Shown: piece by piece, positions 42,831 to 52,684 of the stretch
Position numbering within the stretch: the stretch's first letter is position 1
How the letters are laid out: each line of letters begins with the position of its first letter
Notes under the pieces: generated by a model
What the model saw: the letters and a program-made list of their open reading frames with translations, nothing else
Told to the model about the DNA's origin: nothing
The model's database searches: none
Translations under genes and position numbers: made by a program
Assembly: GCF_900101605.1 (NCBI RefSeq)
Contig: NZ_FMUR01000014.1
Location: 1 to 64,000 of the forward strand
DNA from: Butyrivibrio hungatei
Lineage (GTDB): Bacteria > Bacillota > Clostridia > Lachnospirales > Lachnospiraceae
Reading direction: 5' to 3'
Length of the DNA: 64,000 bases

Positions 42831-45133
42831 TGAGAAAACTAATAAAAAAGATGTTTCGTGATTTGTGGCAATTGAAATCTCAATTTGTATCAATATTTCT
42901 GATGTGCATGCTGGGAATGTTGATTTATTCAGGAATTGAGGGCGTATGGAATGGAATGCAGATTCAAAAAGATAATTATTTTTCAGAGACAAATGTTGCA
43001 GATATTTGGGTAAATGCTTTAAAAATTAATACAGATGAAGCGGATGACATTAAAGAAATAGATGGAATAGCTACTATCCAACTGAGCGCAGTAATGGACG
43101 CGTATTTAGATAAAGAGACAGAAGAAAATATTCGACTTATTGCCAATGATACAAACGAAATATCTATTCCTATGATACAGGAAGGCAGCGATTACAACTG
43201 CAAAAGTAGTGGAATATGGTTGGACTATGACTATGCTAATGCAAAGAATCTAAAGGCGGGAGATAGAATAAAAATCTTTTATGATGATATAGAAACAGAA
43301 CTTACTGTTCAAGGGCTGGTTTATGGCGTGGATTTTATTAGCTATACAGGTACAACTACAGCAATGATTCCTAACCATGAAAGATATACATATGGATTTG
43401 TTTCGTTTGATACGTTGAAAAAATTAAACGATAATGTTGAATATAATCAATTGAAAATAAAATTAGCAGATGAAGCAGATAGTTCAGCTATAAAAGGGAA
43501 AATAAAAACAATACTGAGGCAAAAATATTTTAGTTGCATTACAAGGGAGGAAAATACAAATATTTCATCCTATGTAAATAAAATTGGACAGATTAGAAAA
43601 ATGTCAATTATGTTTTCCGTTATTTTTTTTCTGTTATCTCTTTTGACAATCAGAACAACAATGAAAAGAGTTGTGCAGAAGCAAAGAACTCAAATAGGAA
43701 TAATGAAAGCATTAGGATTTTATTCTATACAAATTAAAGTTCATTACGCTTTATATGGATTAGTAGTTAGTATAACGGGAACAATAATAGGTTATTTAAT
43801 TGCACCGTATACAATAACACCGGCTTTATTGGATTTGCAAAAAGATTTTTATAGCTTACCGAATTGGAATGGCGAAAATTCTATATTTTCAATCTATTTA
43901 ATCGTGTTAATGGTTTTAATTTGCAGTGCAACGGCATGGTTATCAAGTAGTAAAATTGTAAGGGAAATGCCGGCAGATTCATTGAGAAACGAAGTGTTGG
44001 AAAGTAGTAAAAAAACATTTTTTGAAAAGATACCTGCATTTTGGGATAGTCTTAGTTTTGAGTGGAGATGGGTAATAAGAGATGCGGGCAAGAAAAAAAT
44101 TAGAACGATAATAGGAATAATAGGTGTATTGGGAAGCATGGTGCTTCTAATGTCAAGCTTTGGAGTACAAGACACAGTTACAGAGATTAATAACAGAATA
44201 TATGGTAGAGAATATTCCTATTATGAGAAATTAAAGTTAAATAATGCGAGCGATGAGACAATAAGTTCTATAAACGAAAAGCTTAGTGATGATTGCCAAT
44301 GGATATACGAAGGAATGGTTGAAAGTCAAAGTTCAGAAAAAATTGTTACAGAGAATTTTTTTGTAATTGACAGGGGATATTATTGGACATTGTTTGATAC
44401 TGAAAATAAGATAATTGATTTGCCGACAGACGGGATTGTTGTATCAAAGAAGGTTGCAACTGACTTAAGTGTGGCTGAAAATTCGTATATAAGCATTCTG
44501 TATAATGGGGATAATATTTGTATGAAGGTGGATCAGATAGTTGATATAAATTCTCCACAGGGAATATTTGTGAGTAAAGAGAGTTGGATAAATGCAGGAA
44601 ATACTTTTTGCCCGAACACATTATTGGCTGGTGATAACTTAAATCTTGAAGATGTTAAGGAAATGGATGCTATAACTGAGACAGTTAGTCTGGAAAGTCA
44701 ATATGATGATGCCGGTAGCATAATGTTAAGTGTAAAAGGTGTAATATTGATGCTTCTTGCAGCGGCAGTTCTTTTAAGTGTGGTTATACTATATAATTTG
44801 GGCCTATTAAATTATACGGAAAAGTACAGAGAGTATGCGACGCTTAGAGTTCTTGGCGCATACAATAAAGAAATTAAGGATTTAATATTTAAGAATAGTA
44901 TATTGACTATAGTAATTGGATGGTTAATAGGGACGGTAGCGGGATGGATGTTTTTGACGGTGTATGTGCGGACTGTGTCAACATCATCAATAGTGTACTC
45001 GCCATATTTAAAGATTAGTTCATATGTGTTGAGCACCATAATTGCATTGGGGTGTTCATTCGTTGTTAATGTAATTGTTTCTAAAAAGGCTGTACATATA
45101 GATATGGTGGAATCACTTAAATCGGTTGAATAA
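42830..45133 (+). CDS. FtsX/MacB-like ABC transporter permease
   Basis: 767 aa with the duplicated FtsX layout: an N-terminal helix, a large extracellular domain (about 40-260), three helices (about 262-380, including RTQIGIMKALGFYSIQIKVHYAL), then a second helix (about 420), a second extracellular domain (about 440-630) and three C-terminal helices with KYREYATLRVLGAYNKEIKDLIFKN. Works with the preceding ATPase; family members export peptides or drugs or signal from the envelope. TetR control suggests an inducible efflux role. Strongly AT-rich codon use. Confidence 0.85.
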   Translation: MRKLIKKMFRDLWQLKSQFVSIFLMCMLGMLIYSGIEGVWNGMQIQKDNYFSETNVADIWVNALKINTDEADDIKEIDGIATIQLSAVMDAYLDKETEENIRLIANDTNEISIPMIQEGSDYNCKSSGIWLDYDYANAKNLKAGDRIKIFYDDIETELTVQGLVYGVDFISYTGTTTAMIPNHERYTYGFVSFDTLKKLNDNVEYNQLKIKLADEADSSAIKGKIKTILRQKYFSCITREENTNISSYVNKIGQIRKMSIMFSVIFFLLSLLTIRTTMKRVVQKQRTQIGIMKALGFYSIQIKVHYALYGLVVSITGTIIGYLIAPYTITPALLDLQKDFYSLPNWNGENSIFSIYLIVLMVLICSATAWLSSSKIVREMPADSLRNEVLESSKKTFFEKIPAFWDSLSFEWRWVIRDAGKKKIRTIIGIIGVLGSMVLLMSSFGVQDTVTEINNRIYGREYSYYEKLKLNNASDETISSINEKLSDDCQWIYEGMVESQSSEKIVTENFFVIDRGYYWTLFDTENKIIDLPTDGIVVSKKVATDLSVAENSYISILYNGDNICMKVDQIVDINSPQGIFVSKESWINAGNTFCPNTLLAGDNLNLEDVKEMDAITETVSLESQYDDAGSIMLSVKGVILMLLAAAVLLSVVILYNLGLLNYTEKYREYATLRVLGAYNKEIKDLIFKNSILTIVIGWLIGTVAGWMFLTVYVRTVSTSSIVYSPYLKISSYVLSTIIALGCSFVVNVIVSKKAVHIDMVESLKSVE

Positions 45134-45315
45134 AAAAACTGGGGTATTAAATATCACCCTTTGTTACCAGATAAGTAGAGTTTATTCGTAAGATTGTGTA
45201 AATAGTTCTTTTATCCATATATAATCAATCCTTTAACGTTTTTTTATATTGTAATGTTAGAATAAAAAACGAACAGACAAGGGGACGCAGGGAAGCGGTC
45301 TGTAAAGGAAAGATT

Positions 45316-45618
45316 ATGATTATAAAGAAGATATTGGAAGCGTTATTATATGCAATAGGTGCGTTGATCGCATTGGTTTTTCTTATTATTTTCATATGCA
45401 CGGTCAGTCCGTGGGCACATGATATGCTTAGCGGTGTTGCGACAGATGTTGCGGTGATGAGGATACAGCAGGCGGCGGAACTTGAGAACAGCGCGGAGGC
45501 TGCGATTCAGGAAGCTGAGGAAGCAAGCACCGATGCATCGGAAGAGCCAAGATCTGAAGCGAAAATCTATGAAGAGCATATGAACAGCATGAAAAAAGGA
45601 CTTCACTTAGACGAGTGA
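45316..45618 (+). CDS. Small single-pass membrane protein
   Basis: 100 aa. One transmembrane helix (residues about 8-32, ALLYAIGALIALVFLIIFI), then an Ala/Glu-rich helical tail (AAELENSAEAAIQEAEEAS) likely outside or as a coiled coil. AAAGGAAAG precedes the ATG, and the 3' end is within a terminator. No family recognised. Confidence 0.5.
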   Translation: MIIKKILEALLYAIGALIALVFLIIFICTVSPWAHDMLSGVATDVAVMRIQQAAELENSAEAAIQEAEEASTDASEEPRSEAKIYEEHMNSMKKGLHLDE

Positions 45619-45641
45619 TCATCTAAGTGACAGTCCTTTTC
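45598..45641. terminator. Bidirectional terminator
   Basis: AAAGGACT-t-CACTTAGA, ten loop bases, TCTAAGTG-a-CAGTCCTTTT. It ends the small membrane protein gene (overlapping its last codons) and the converging leftward gene. Confidence 0.75.
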
Positions 45642-45657
45642 TGTTACTAGCAACGTA

Positions 45658-46281
45658 TTATTCTGTCAATGTCTTGCCGGTTAATTCATCAAAGCCTTTC
45701 ATAACTGCATCGAAGGTGTTTTTTGAAATTTCCGGAAGCTCACCGCCCCAGGTTTTCTCTGCCTGAGCATAACCCTTCTCAAAAGCAGCTCTCATTTTTT
45801 CAAGCTTTTCAGGATCGTTTCCGGCCAGTGTGGTGGCAAAATCGAGGATTCTTTCGGAGGTCTGTTTTACACCCCAGTAACCGTCCTCGGCAATGTCAGC
45901 CTCTGCCTGAGCCTTAGTTGCTGCATCCACTGTGAAATCCCCTTTTGCAAGGAATTTCCACATCGAGTCTTCATCGTTGTCAGAATTGGCGATGCCGTAG
46001 GCCTTGGCCTGCTTGCCCATCATCTTCTGAACAATGTTCAAAAGTTGCTGTTGGCGCATTGCTACATCTGCCTGCATCTGTTTGATGATCTTGGTTCGAT
46101 CGGTTTCTTTGGAAGATACGTTCTGTGTATCTTTTTCCTCAGATTTCTCGAACACTGCTGCAGCTTGAGTTTTTTCCTTTACTTCATCGTTTTTGTTTTT
46201 CTCGTCAACAGACGGACTGACTGATGAAGCATAGGTGGTTGCGATGTTGTTAGTAACCTCGGTAATTCCGTTTACGCCCAT
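45658..46281 (-). CDS. DUF5610-like protein, probable motility-regulon member
   Basis: 207 aa, no signal peptide. A low-complexity N-terminus is followed by a helical middle (IIKQMQADVAMRQQQLLNIVQKMMGKQAKA) and a C-terminal domain with GYWGVKQTSERILDFATTLAGNDPEKLEKMRAAFEKGY and WGGELPEISKNTFDAVMKGFDEL, which I recall as DUF5610-like. AAAAGGAG precedes the ATG. A near-consensus sigma-28 promoter (46352-46378) drives it, so it is probably expressed with flagellar or chemotaxis genes. Confidence 0.6.
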   Translation of the reverse strand: MGVNGITEVTNNIATTYASSVSPSVDEKNKNDEVKEKTQAAAVFEKSEEKDTQNVSSKETDRTKIIKQMQADVAMRQQQLLNIVQKMMGKQAKAYGIANSDNDEDSMWKFLAKGDFTVDAATKAQAEADIAEDGYWGVKQTSERILDFATTLAGNDPEKLEKMRAAFEKGYAQAEKTWGGELPEISKNTFDAVMKGFDELTGKTLTE

Positions 46282-46351
46282 ATCGAACTCCTTTTCTGCG
46301 ACAGGGTACTAAATACCGCGCTGAAACGAAACTATGGTTTACCTAATCTCC

Positions 46352-46378
46352 TTATCGACATTTTAATAAAAAACTTTA
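46352..46378 (-). promoter_or_regulatory. Sigma-28 (FliA/SigD) promoter
   Basis: On the minus strand TAAAGTTT (46378-46371), 11 bp, GTCGATAA (46359-46352). The consensus is TAAAGTTT-N11-GCCGATAA; only one base differs. It lies 70 bp upstream of the DUF5610-like gene. Confidence 0.8.
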
Positions 46379-46474
46379 GTGAAATATCGAAAATTTTTAA
46401 ATTTTTTATTTTTTCCTTGAGTTTGATCCTTCGGAGTGAGAAGATGAAGAAAAATAATTTCGGAGTATATAATT

Positions 46475-47350
46475 ATGAAGCTTGAGAGAAAAGCATATGC
46501 AAAGATCAATCTCGGACTTGATGTTACGGGAGTTCGTGAGGACGGATATCATATTGTAAAGATGATAATGCAGAATGTGGATCTGTACGATACGCTTACA
46601 TTTGAGGATAATGACAGCGGCGATATCATTTTGACCGCATCTACGGATAAGATCGAAACTGATGAAAGGAACCTTATCTGCAAGGTGGCCGGGCAGCTTA
46701 AGGACAAATATAATGTGAAAAAAGGTGTTACCATGCACCTTGTAAAGAGAATCCCTGTAGCTGCGGGAATGGCAGGTGGAAGTACAGACGGTGCGGCAGC
46801 ATACCTGGCTTTGAATGAGTTATGGGGACTTAACCTCAGTAAAAAAGAGCTTTGTGAGCTTGCTGTGTCTCTGGGTGCCGATATCCCGTATTGTATAATC
46901 GGCGGAACGGCGCTTGCAGAGGGAATCGGTGAGGAACTGACAACTATAAGCGACATGACGGATTGTTATCTTGTTATCGCAAAGCCTGCGATAGATGTTT
47001 CAACAGGCTGGGTTTATAAAGAGCTGGACAGCAGGGAAGTGATAACACATCCGGATATAGACGGAATCAAGGCTGCAATAGAAGCAGGTAATCTTAAGAA
47101 GATGTGCTCTCTTATAGGAAATGTTCTTGAAGATGTCACTGCATCCAAATACAAAGAGGTAGGGCAGATTGAAGAGATACTCAGAAATGAGGGCGCTGTA
47201 GGTGCATTCATGACAGGAAGCGGTCCCACAGTATTTGGCGTATTCGACAAAAAAGAAGCGGCAGAAGCGGGTTATAAGGCAGTTGTTGAAAGTAAGCTTG
47301 CGCCGGAAGCTTTTTTGTCCGCACCCATTAATCCCGGTAAAGAGGACTGA
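46475..47350 (+). CDS. ispE: 4-diphosphocytidyl-2-C-methyl-D-erythritol kinase
   Basis: 291 aa GHMP kinase of the MEP isoprenoid path. Motifs: KAYAKINLGLDVTGVREDGYH, the ATP loop IPVAAGMAGGSTDGAAAYLAL, GADIPYCIIGGTALAEGIGE, and FMTGSGPTVFGVF near the C-terminus. CGGAG precedes the ATG. Ends ten bases before the DUF1934 gene. Confidence 0.92.
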   Translation: MKLERKAYAKINLGLDVTGVREDGYHIVKMIMQNVDLYDTLTFEDNDSGDIILTASTDKIETDERNLICKVAGQLKDKYNVKKGVTMHLVKRIPVAAGMAGGSTDGAAAYLALNELWGLNLSKKELCELAVSLGADIPYCIIGGTALAEGIGEELTTISDMTDCYLVIAKPAIDVSTGWVYKELDSREVITHPDIDGIKAAIEAGNLKKMCSLIGNVLEDVTASKYKEVGQIEEILRNEGAVGAFMTGSGPTVFGVFDKKEAAEAGYKAVVESKLAPEAFLSAPINPGKED

Positions 47351-47359
47351 GATAGTAAA

Positions 47360-47800
47360 ATGAAGAAAAAAGTTGATATAAATGTGACAGGAATCCATAT
47401 CAGAGACGGAAACGAAGAAGAGCGGATCGATACAAGCTCAAGGGGAATCTATGAGGCATTGACGGATGGGGCTGTGCGGATAGAGTACGAAGAAGTGCAG
47501 GATATGGGCGGTCAGAGAATAAAGGTGGCCAACAAGGTCACTGTACCTGCCGATTTAAAGTGCGTAGAGATCGTGCGCACAGGCGCTATGAATTCGAAGA
47601 TGGTATTTGGCGCCGAAGAATATGTCATGGATTACAAGACACCATACGGATCGATGCAGATGGAAGTTATCACCAAGAGCCTTGATTTTAAGAATGAAGA
47701 AAACGGTGTGATCGGTGAAATTTCTGCGGAATACATAATTAAATCCGGAGATGAGGTTTTATCCGACTCTAAAATGATAATAGAAATAAAAGCAAGATAA
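47360..47800 (+). CDS. DUF1934 (YwiB-like) protein
   Basis: 146 aa, beta-rich. KKVDINVTGIHIRDGNEEERIDTSSRGIY opens the domain; VEIVRTGAMNSKMVFGAEEYVMDYKTPYGSMQMEVITKSL is the most characteristic part of this calycin-like family of unknown function. It is cytoplasmic and often near core housekeeping genes in Firmicutes. Terminator at 47811-47861. Confidence 0.8.
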   Translation: MKKKVDINVTGIHIRDGNEEERIDTSSRGIYEALTDGAVRIEYEEVQDMGGQRIKVANKVTVPADLKCVEIVRTGAMNSKMVFGAEEYVMDYKTPYGSMQMEVITKSLDFKNEENGVIGEISAEYIIKSGDEVLSDSKMIIEIKAR

Positions 47801-47810
47801 GGCAAAAAAA

Positions 47811-47861
47811 GAGCTCTCACATCGCGTGATATATTATCATCGCTTGTGAGAGCTTTATATT
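47811..47861. terminator. Terminator between DUF1934 gene and a converging gene
   Basis: GAGCTCTCACA, ~22 loop bases, TTGTGAGAGCTTTATATTTT. A-run before the stem allows use in both directions. Confidence 0.75.
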
Positions 47862-47872
47862 TTGAGCAAATA

Positions 47873-48346
47873 TTATTTAACCATCTTGGCGCCGGCTTTT
47901 TCCTGAGCCTTAGCAACAAGGTTCTTAAAGAAGCCTTTCTTTTTCTCGGGAGTAACAGTCTTACCGCGAAGGCCTTTAACTTCTGTTACGTAGATACCGC
48001 TGACAGAAGCCTTAACTTCCTTCTTGACGGGAACTGAATCGAAAATCTTTTCATCACAGATAAGGCTCATAACCCTGTTTCCGACTCTTACCTTAAGGAT
48101 TGGAAGCTTGGATCTGCGAAGAAGCTTGGGAGTCTGATCGATAACGGCCTGTGGAAGACCTGCTTCGGTTATCTTCATTCTCTTTTTGTCAATGATAAGC
48201 ATGGACATGCTCTGCTTCATGGAGTCGAGCTGAACTTGCTGCTCTTCCTGTTTCTTCTGGGCTTTTCTGCCGATTATAATAAGTGCAATGATTATTGCAG
48301 CTAAAATTACTGCTATTACGATAAATACAATTAAACCGGTACTCAA
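47873..48346 (-). CDS. Membrane-anchored hypothetical protein
   Basis: 157 aa starting at TTG (48346) eight bases after GGAGG. One N-terminal transmembrane helix (residues 4-26), a short coiled segment (KKQEEQQVQLDSMKQSMSMLI), and a basic cytoplasmic domain with KVRVGNRVMSLICDEKIFDSVPVKKEVKASVSGIYVTEVKG, ending in a Lys-rich helix. It resembles small proteins kept near core genes in Lachnospiraceae; no function recognised. Confidence 0.55.
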   Translation of the reverse strand: MSTGLIVFIVIAVILAAIIIALIIIGRKAQKKQEEQQVQLDSMKQSMSMLIIDKKRMKITEAGLPQAVIDQTPKLLRRSKLPILKVRVGNRVMSLICDEKIFDSVPVKKEVKASVSGIYVTEVKGLRGKTVTPEKKKGFFKNLVAKAQEKAGAKMVK

Positions 48347-48549
48347 TCTATTATCCTCCGAAAATGAATATACTATATCATAGCAAAAAGTATTGTAGCA
48401 TTCTTTAGGAAGATAGGCAAATAAATACTTTAATCATTTTGGAAGGTGTGGTAGTATAAGAAATATTGTTTTGATATGTAATGGTAAGATACTATATTCA
48501 TGAGAATGGTAGCCGTGAATATATCAAATTTTTTTAAGGAGAAAGCATT

Positions 48550-49758
48550 ATGAAAAAGAATCTTTCTGTATTGTTGGTTGTGGCAATGGCAATAACATCC
48601 CTTACAGCATGCGGCTCAAAGTCTGAAGAGGCTGCAAGCGATGCGGCATCAGGCGGTTCATCTACAGAGGCTGCTGCAACAGCGGGATCTAATGACATTG
48701 CATCTTTGCAGAATCTGGACAAACTTGAAGTTAAGGCTCTTGATGAAATAAATCCTTCGGATTACATCACATTGGGTGAGTATAAAGGCTTGACTGTTGA
48801 GGTTGCTCCTGCATCTGTTACCGATGAGGATGTTGACGGATATATCAATAATCTTATTGAAGCCAATCCAGCCAAAACAGAGATTACGGACAGACCTATA
48901 CAGAAAGGTGATATTGCAAATATTGATTATGAAGGAAAATATGCCGACACCGGAGTTGCTTTTGAAGGCGGAACGGCTCAGGGATTCGATCTTGATATCG
49001 GTTCAGGCATGTTTATCCCCGGATTTGAGGACGGACTTGTCGGAGTAAATCTTGGTGACACTGTAGACCTTGACCTTACTTTCCCTGAAGAATACGGTTC
49101 AAAAGATCTTGCAGGTAAGAAGGTAGTATTTACGGTTAAAGTTAACAAAATCAGTGAAAAGTCTAAAGAGCCTACAGATGAGTGGGCAGCCGGTCTTGGA
49201 ATGGAAGGCGTAACAAATCTTGAGCAGCTTAAGGAAACATCAAAAAAGCAGCTCACAGAGGAAGCTGAGGCTACACATAAGGCAGATGTTGAGTCAGCGG
49301 TAATTGATAAAGTTATTGAGATTTCAGAGTATAAAGATTTTCCTCAGGAAGTTTTGAATTATTACCTTATTCAGGAAAATCAGCAGCTCGAGAATTATGC
49401 TCAGATGTATACTGCATACGGACAGCCTACCACTGCAAGTGATATTGTTCGTATGATGATGCAGAATACTGCTCCGGATCAGTCAGATCCCGATGCTTTT
49501 TTAAAGAATATGGTAAATGAGGTTGCTCAGCAGTTTATAACATTCGCAGCAATTGCAAAGAATGAAAACTTGGCAATCTCTGACGAAGATGTTGAGAATT
49601 ATCTGAAAGAAGCTTTTGATGCAGGAAGTACGGGATACAGCTCACTTGATGAACTTAAGGGTGACGTTGATTCCAAAACCATTAAGGAAGGTCTTATGGC
49701 AGATAAGGTTGTGGGATTCCTTGTGGATAATGCAAATGTGGTTGAGCCTGCTAATTGA
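48550..49758 (+). CDS. Secreted trigger-factor-like FKBP prolyl isomerase (lipoprotein)
   Basis: 402 aa. Lipoprotein signal with LTAC (Cys21), then an Ala/Ser linker. Residues about 120-205 are an FKBP domain (GDIANIDYEGKYADTGVAFEGG, DLDIGSGMFIPGFEDGLVGVNLGDTVDLDLTFPEEYGSKDLAGK). The rest is the helical C-terminal arm of trigger factor. The ribosome-binding N-terminal domain (the GFRxGKxP loop) is absent, replaced by the export signal, so it should fold proteins outside the membrane, as PrsA does. AAGGAGAAAGC precedes the ATG. Confidence 0.82.
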   Translation: MKKNLSVLLVVAMAITSLTACGSKSEEAASDAASGGSSTEAAATAGSNDIASLQNLDKLEVKALDEINPSDYITLGEYKGLTVEVAPASVTDEDVDGYINNLIEANPAKTEITDRPIQKGDIANIDYEGKYADTGVAFEGGTAQGFDLDIGSGMFIPGFEDGLVGVNLGDTVDLDLTFPEEYGSKDLAGKKVVFTVKVNKISEKSKEPTDEWAAGLGMEGVTNLEQLKETSKKQLTEEAEATHKADVESAVIDKVIEISEYKDFPQEVLNYYLIQENQQLENYAQMYTAYGQPTTASDIVRMMMQNTAPDQSDPDAFLKNMVNEVAQQFITFAAIAKNENLAISDEDVENYLKEAFDAGSTGYSSLDELKGDVDSKTIKEGLMADKVVGFLVDNANVVEPAN

Positions 49759-49803
49759 TAGACCGTTTTGCTTGATGGGAAATATTTTTTATTGGAGGAT
49801 GTC

Positions 49804-51195
49804 ATGGAACTTACAGATATAAAATCGTTATTTACGGAACAAGATAAATATGTCGGACAGAAAGTGACAGTCGGAGGATGGATCAGAAGTATCCGTGATT
49901 CTAAGGCTATTGGATTTATCGTATTGAATGACGGAACATTTTTTAAACCGCTTCAGATTGTATATTCGGATGCACTTTCAAATTTTGCACAGATCAGTAA
50001 GCTCAACGTAGGAGCTGCTGTCATCGCAACAGGAACAATCGTTGCAACACCCGGAGCAAAGCAGCCTTTCGAGATGCAGGCTGAGGAAGTTGAGATTGAG
50101 GGAACTTCTACTTCTGATTATCCTCTTCAGAAGAAGAGACACACTCTTGAGTTCCTCAGAACAATTCCTCATCTTCGTCCAAGAACAAATACTTTTGAGG
50201 CAGTTTTCAAGGTTCGTTCAGTTGCTGCATATGCAATTCATTCTTTCTTTCAGGAGAGAAATTTCGTATATGTTCACACTCCTCTTATTACAGGAAGCGA
50301 CGCTGAAGGTGCCGGAGAGATGTTCCAGGTAACAACTCTCGATCTTAACAATGTTCCCAAGACTGAGGACGGAGCTGTTGATTTTTCAAAGGATTTCTTT
50401 GGAAAGCCGGTTAACCTTACTGTTAGCGGACAGCTTAATGTTGAGACCTATGCTTTTGCATTTAAGAACGTATATACATTCGGACCTACATTCCGTGCGG
50501 AGAATTCAAATACGACAAGACATGCCGCTGAGTTCTGGATGATCGAGCCTGAGATGTGTTTTGCAGATCTTAAGGATGACTGTGATACAGCAGAAGCTAT
50601 GCTTAAGTATGTTATCAACTATGTTCTTGAGCATTGTCCCGAAGAGATGGCATTCTTTAACGAGTTCATCGACAAAGGACTTATCGACAGACTTAACAAC
50701 GTTGTAGGTAACGAGTTTGGTCGTATCACATACACAGAAGCTATTGATATTCTTTCAAAGAACAATGATAAGTTTGATTACAAGGTATCATGGGGATGCG
50801 ATCTTCAGACAGAGCATGAGAGATATCTCACTGAAGAAGTATTCAAGAAGCCTGTATTTGTAACAGATTATCCTAAGGATATCAAGGCATTCTACATGAA
50901 GCTCAATCCCGATGGAAAGACTGTTGCGGCAGCAGATTGTCTTGTTCCCGGAATCGGTGAAATCATCGGCGGAAGCCAGAGAGAAGATGATCTTGAGATC
51001 CTCGAGAAGCGTATGGATGAGCTTGGAATGAAGAAGGACGATTATCAGTTCTATCTTGATCTCAGAAAGTACGGAAGTGTAAGACATGCAGGCTTTGGTC
51101 TTGGATTTGAGCGCTGCGTAATGTATCTCACAGGTATGGGAAATATCAGAGACGTTGAGTCATTCCCGAGAACAGTCGGAAATTGTGAGCTTTGA
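49804..51195 (+). CDS. asnS: Asparaginyl-tRNA synthetase
   Basis: 463 aa from the ATG at 49804 (TTGGAGGATGTC upstream; an in-frame ATG at 49768 is too early). OB-fold anticodon-binding domain ([22 protein letters not shown]), then class II core: [71 protein letters not shown] (motif 2) and [16 protein letters not shown] (motif 3). Length equals the usual ~465 aa. Confidence 0.93.
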   Translation: MELTDIKSLFTEQDKYVGQKVTVGGWIRSIRDSKAIGFIVLNDGTFFKPLQIVYSDALSNFAQISKLNVGAAVIATGTIVATPGAKQPFEMQAEEVEIEGTSTSDYPLQKKRHTLEFLRTIPHLRPRTNTFEAVFKVRSVAAYAIHSFFQERNFVYVHTPLITGSDAEGAGEMFQVTTLDLNNVPKTEDGAVDFSKDFFGKPVNLTVSGQLNVETYAFAFKNVYTFGPTFRAENSNTTRHAAEFWMIEPEMCFADLKDDCDTAEAMLKYVINYVLEHCPEEMAFFNEFIDKGLIDRLNNVVGNEFGRITYTEAIDILSKNNDKFDYKVSWGCDLQTEHERYLTEEVFKKPVFVTDYPKDIKAFYMKLNPDGKTVAAADCLVPGIGEIIGGSQREDDLEILEKRMDELGMKKDDYQFYLDLRKYGSVRHAGFGLGFERCVMYLTGMGNIRDVESFPRTVGNCEL

Positions 51196-51277
51196 TTTTG
51201 CAGAATCAAGCAATTTCTTGGTGTTACGTGTTATAATTATATAGAGTTACTGAATAATGAGGGACAAGGAGGATGAA

Positions 51278-52606
51278 ATGAGAAAAGATTACTTTTTTTC
51301 TGCGATAGCTCTTTCCTTAGTCCTTAGTATGCTGGTGGTGGACCCTGTAAGGGCTACCACCAGTACTGATTTACAGCAAAAACAGAATAAGCTGGAGCAG
51401 GAAGAACAGGCATTAAAGAATCAGAAAAAAGAGCTTGAGAAGAAAAAGAATGAGAATCAGAAAAATCTCAATAACGCCAACGGCAAAGTAAATTCGATCG
51501 CCGCAGACCAGGGAAAGACAAAAGCAGCCATGGATGAAACTTCAAACGAAATTGTTTCCATGATGGCTGATATAGATCTTATTAAAGAAGAAATTGAGAG
51601 AACTGAAGAACAGATAAAAGTTAAAACAGCTGAGTACGAGGATGCGAAGCAAAAAGAAGATACCTTGTATGAAGCAATGCTTAAGAGAATAAAGTATTTA
51701 TATGAGCAGGGAGAATCATCTTATATACAGATTCTTTTGACTGCGGCTGACTACTCTGATGCACTTAATAAAGCCCAGTATATTGAGCAGATTTATGAAT
51801 ATGACAGGGAAAAGCTTAAAGAGTATGTAGAAGCGAAGACGGCTGCCGATAAGGCAAAGACACAGCTCGAAGAGGAGAAGGGGCAGCTTGAAACTTCCAA
51901 ATTTGAGATGGAAGAAGAGCAGCATCAGATGGAAGAAGTCCTAAAAGAGTATAAGGCCAAATATTCTGATTACGAGGTAAAGCTTGCTAAAGCCAAACAG
52001 GATGCTGCGTTATATACGGCACAGATCAAGAGCCAGCAGGCTGATATGGCGGCTCTTCAGAAACAGATCGCATCCAAGCAGAATGAGGTCAATGAGACCA
52101 AGAAAGCAGCACAGGCTGCGCGTGAAGCAGAGGAAGCGGAGAGAAAACGGCAGGCTGCCGAAGCGGCTGAGAAATCAAAATCAGAGAGCGGAGGAAACGC
52201 GGGAGAGTCCTCGCCATCAGGTGGCTCGAAAAACTCTTCGCCTCCACCGGCACCTTCGGGAGGCGGTTCAGGCTCTAATATTGCAAGCTATGCTTGCCAG
52301 TTTGTCGGAAATCCATATGTCTCCGGCGGAACAAGTCTTACAAACGGCGCAGATTGTTCGGGATTTGTATATTCCGTTTACAAGGCGTTTGGAATATCTG
52401 TTCCCAGAACATCATGGGAGCAGGGAAACTACGGAACGGAAGTGTCATATTCGGATGCACAACCGGGAGATGTTATCTACTACGGTGGGCATGTCGGAAT
52501 ATATATAGGCGGAGGACAGATTGTTCACGCAAGTACGCAGAAGACGGGAATTAAGTATAGTTCAGCGATGTACAGACCGATTATCTGTGTCAGAAGATTT
52601 GTGTGA
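51278..52606 (+). CDS. Secreted coiled-coil NlpC/P60 peptidoglycan hydrolase
   Basis: 442 aa from the ATG at 51278 (AAGGAGGATGAA upstream). Signal peptide ending near VRATTS; residues about 30-290 form a long coiled coil like the N-terminus of PcsB/CwlO; a Ser/Pro/Gly-rich linker; then an NlpC/P60 domain with catalytic Cys in GADCSGFVYSVYKAFGI, GDVIYYGGHVGIYIGGG (His) and IVHAST. It should cleave D-iso-Glu-meso-DAP type bonds in peptidoglycan. Coiled-coil members are usually controlled by FtsEX-type complexes, which are not next to it here. Confidence 0.88.
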   Translation: MRKDYFFSAIALSLVLSMLVVDPVRATTSTDLQQKQNKLEQEEQALKNQKKELEKKKNENQKNLNNANGKVNSIAADQGKTKAAMDETSNEIVSMMADIDLIKEEIERTEEQIKVKTAEYEDAKQKEDTLYEAMLKRIKYLYEQGESSYIQILLTAADYSDALNKAQYIEQIYEYDREKLKEYVEAKTAADKAKTQLEEEKGQLETSKFEMEEEQHQMEEVLKEYKAKYSDYEVKLAKAKQDAALYTAQIKSQQADMAALQKQIASKQNEVNETKKAAQAAREAEEAERKRQAAEAAEKSKSESGGNAGESSPSGGSKNSSPPPAPSGGGSGSNIASYACQFVGNPYVSGGTSLTNGADCSGFVYSVYKAFGISVPRTSWEQGNYGTEVSYSDAQPGDVIYYGGHVGIYIGGGQIVHASTQKTGIKYSSAMYRPIICVRRFV

Positions 52607-52684
52607 TGTGCCAATTGTTAGCCTTTATACCATAGTGTATAATCGAGCATAATTATTGTTGTAAAATTTTTTTCGGGAGGAACC

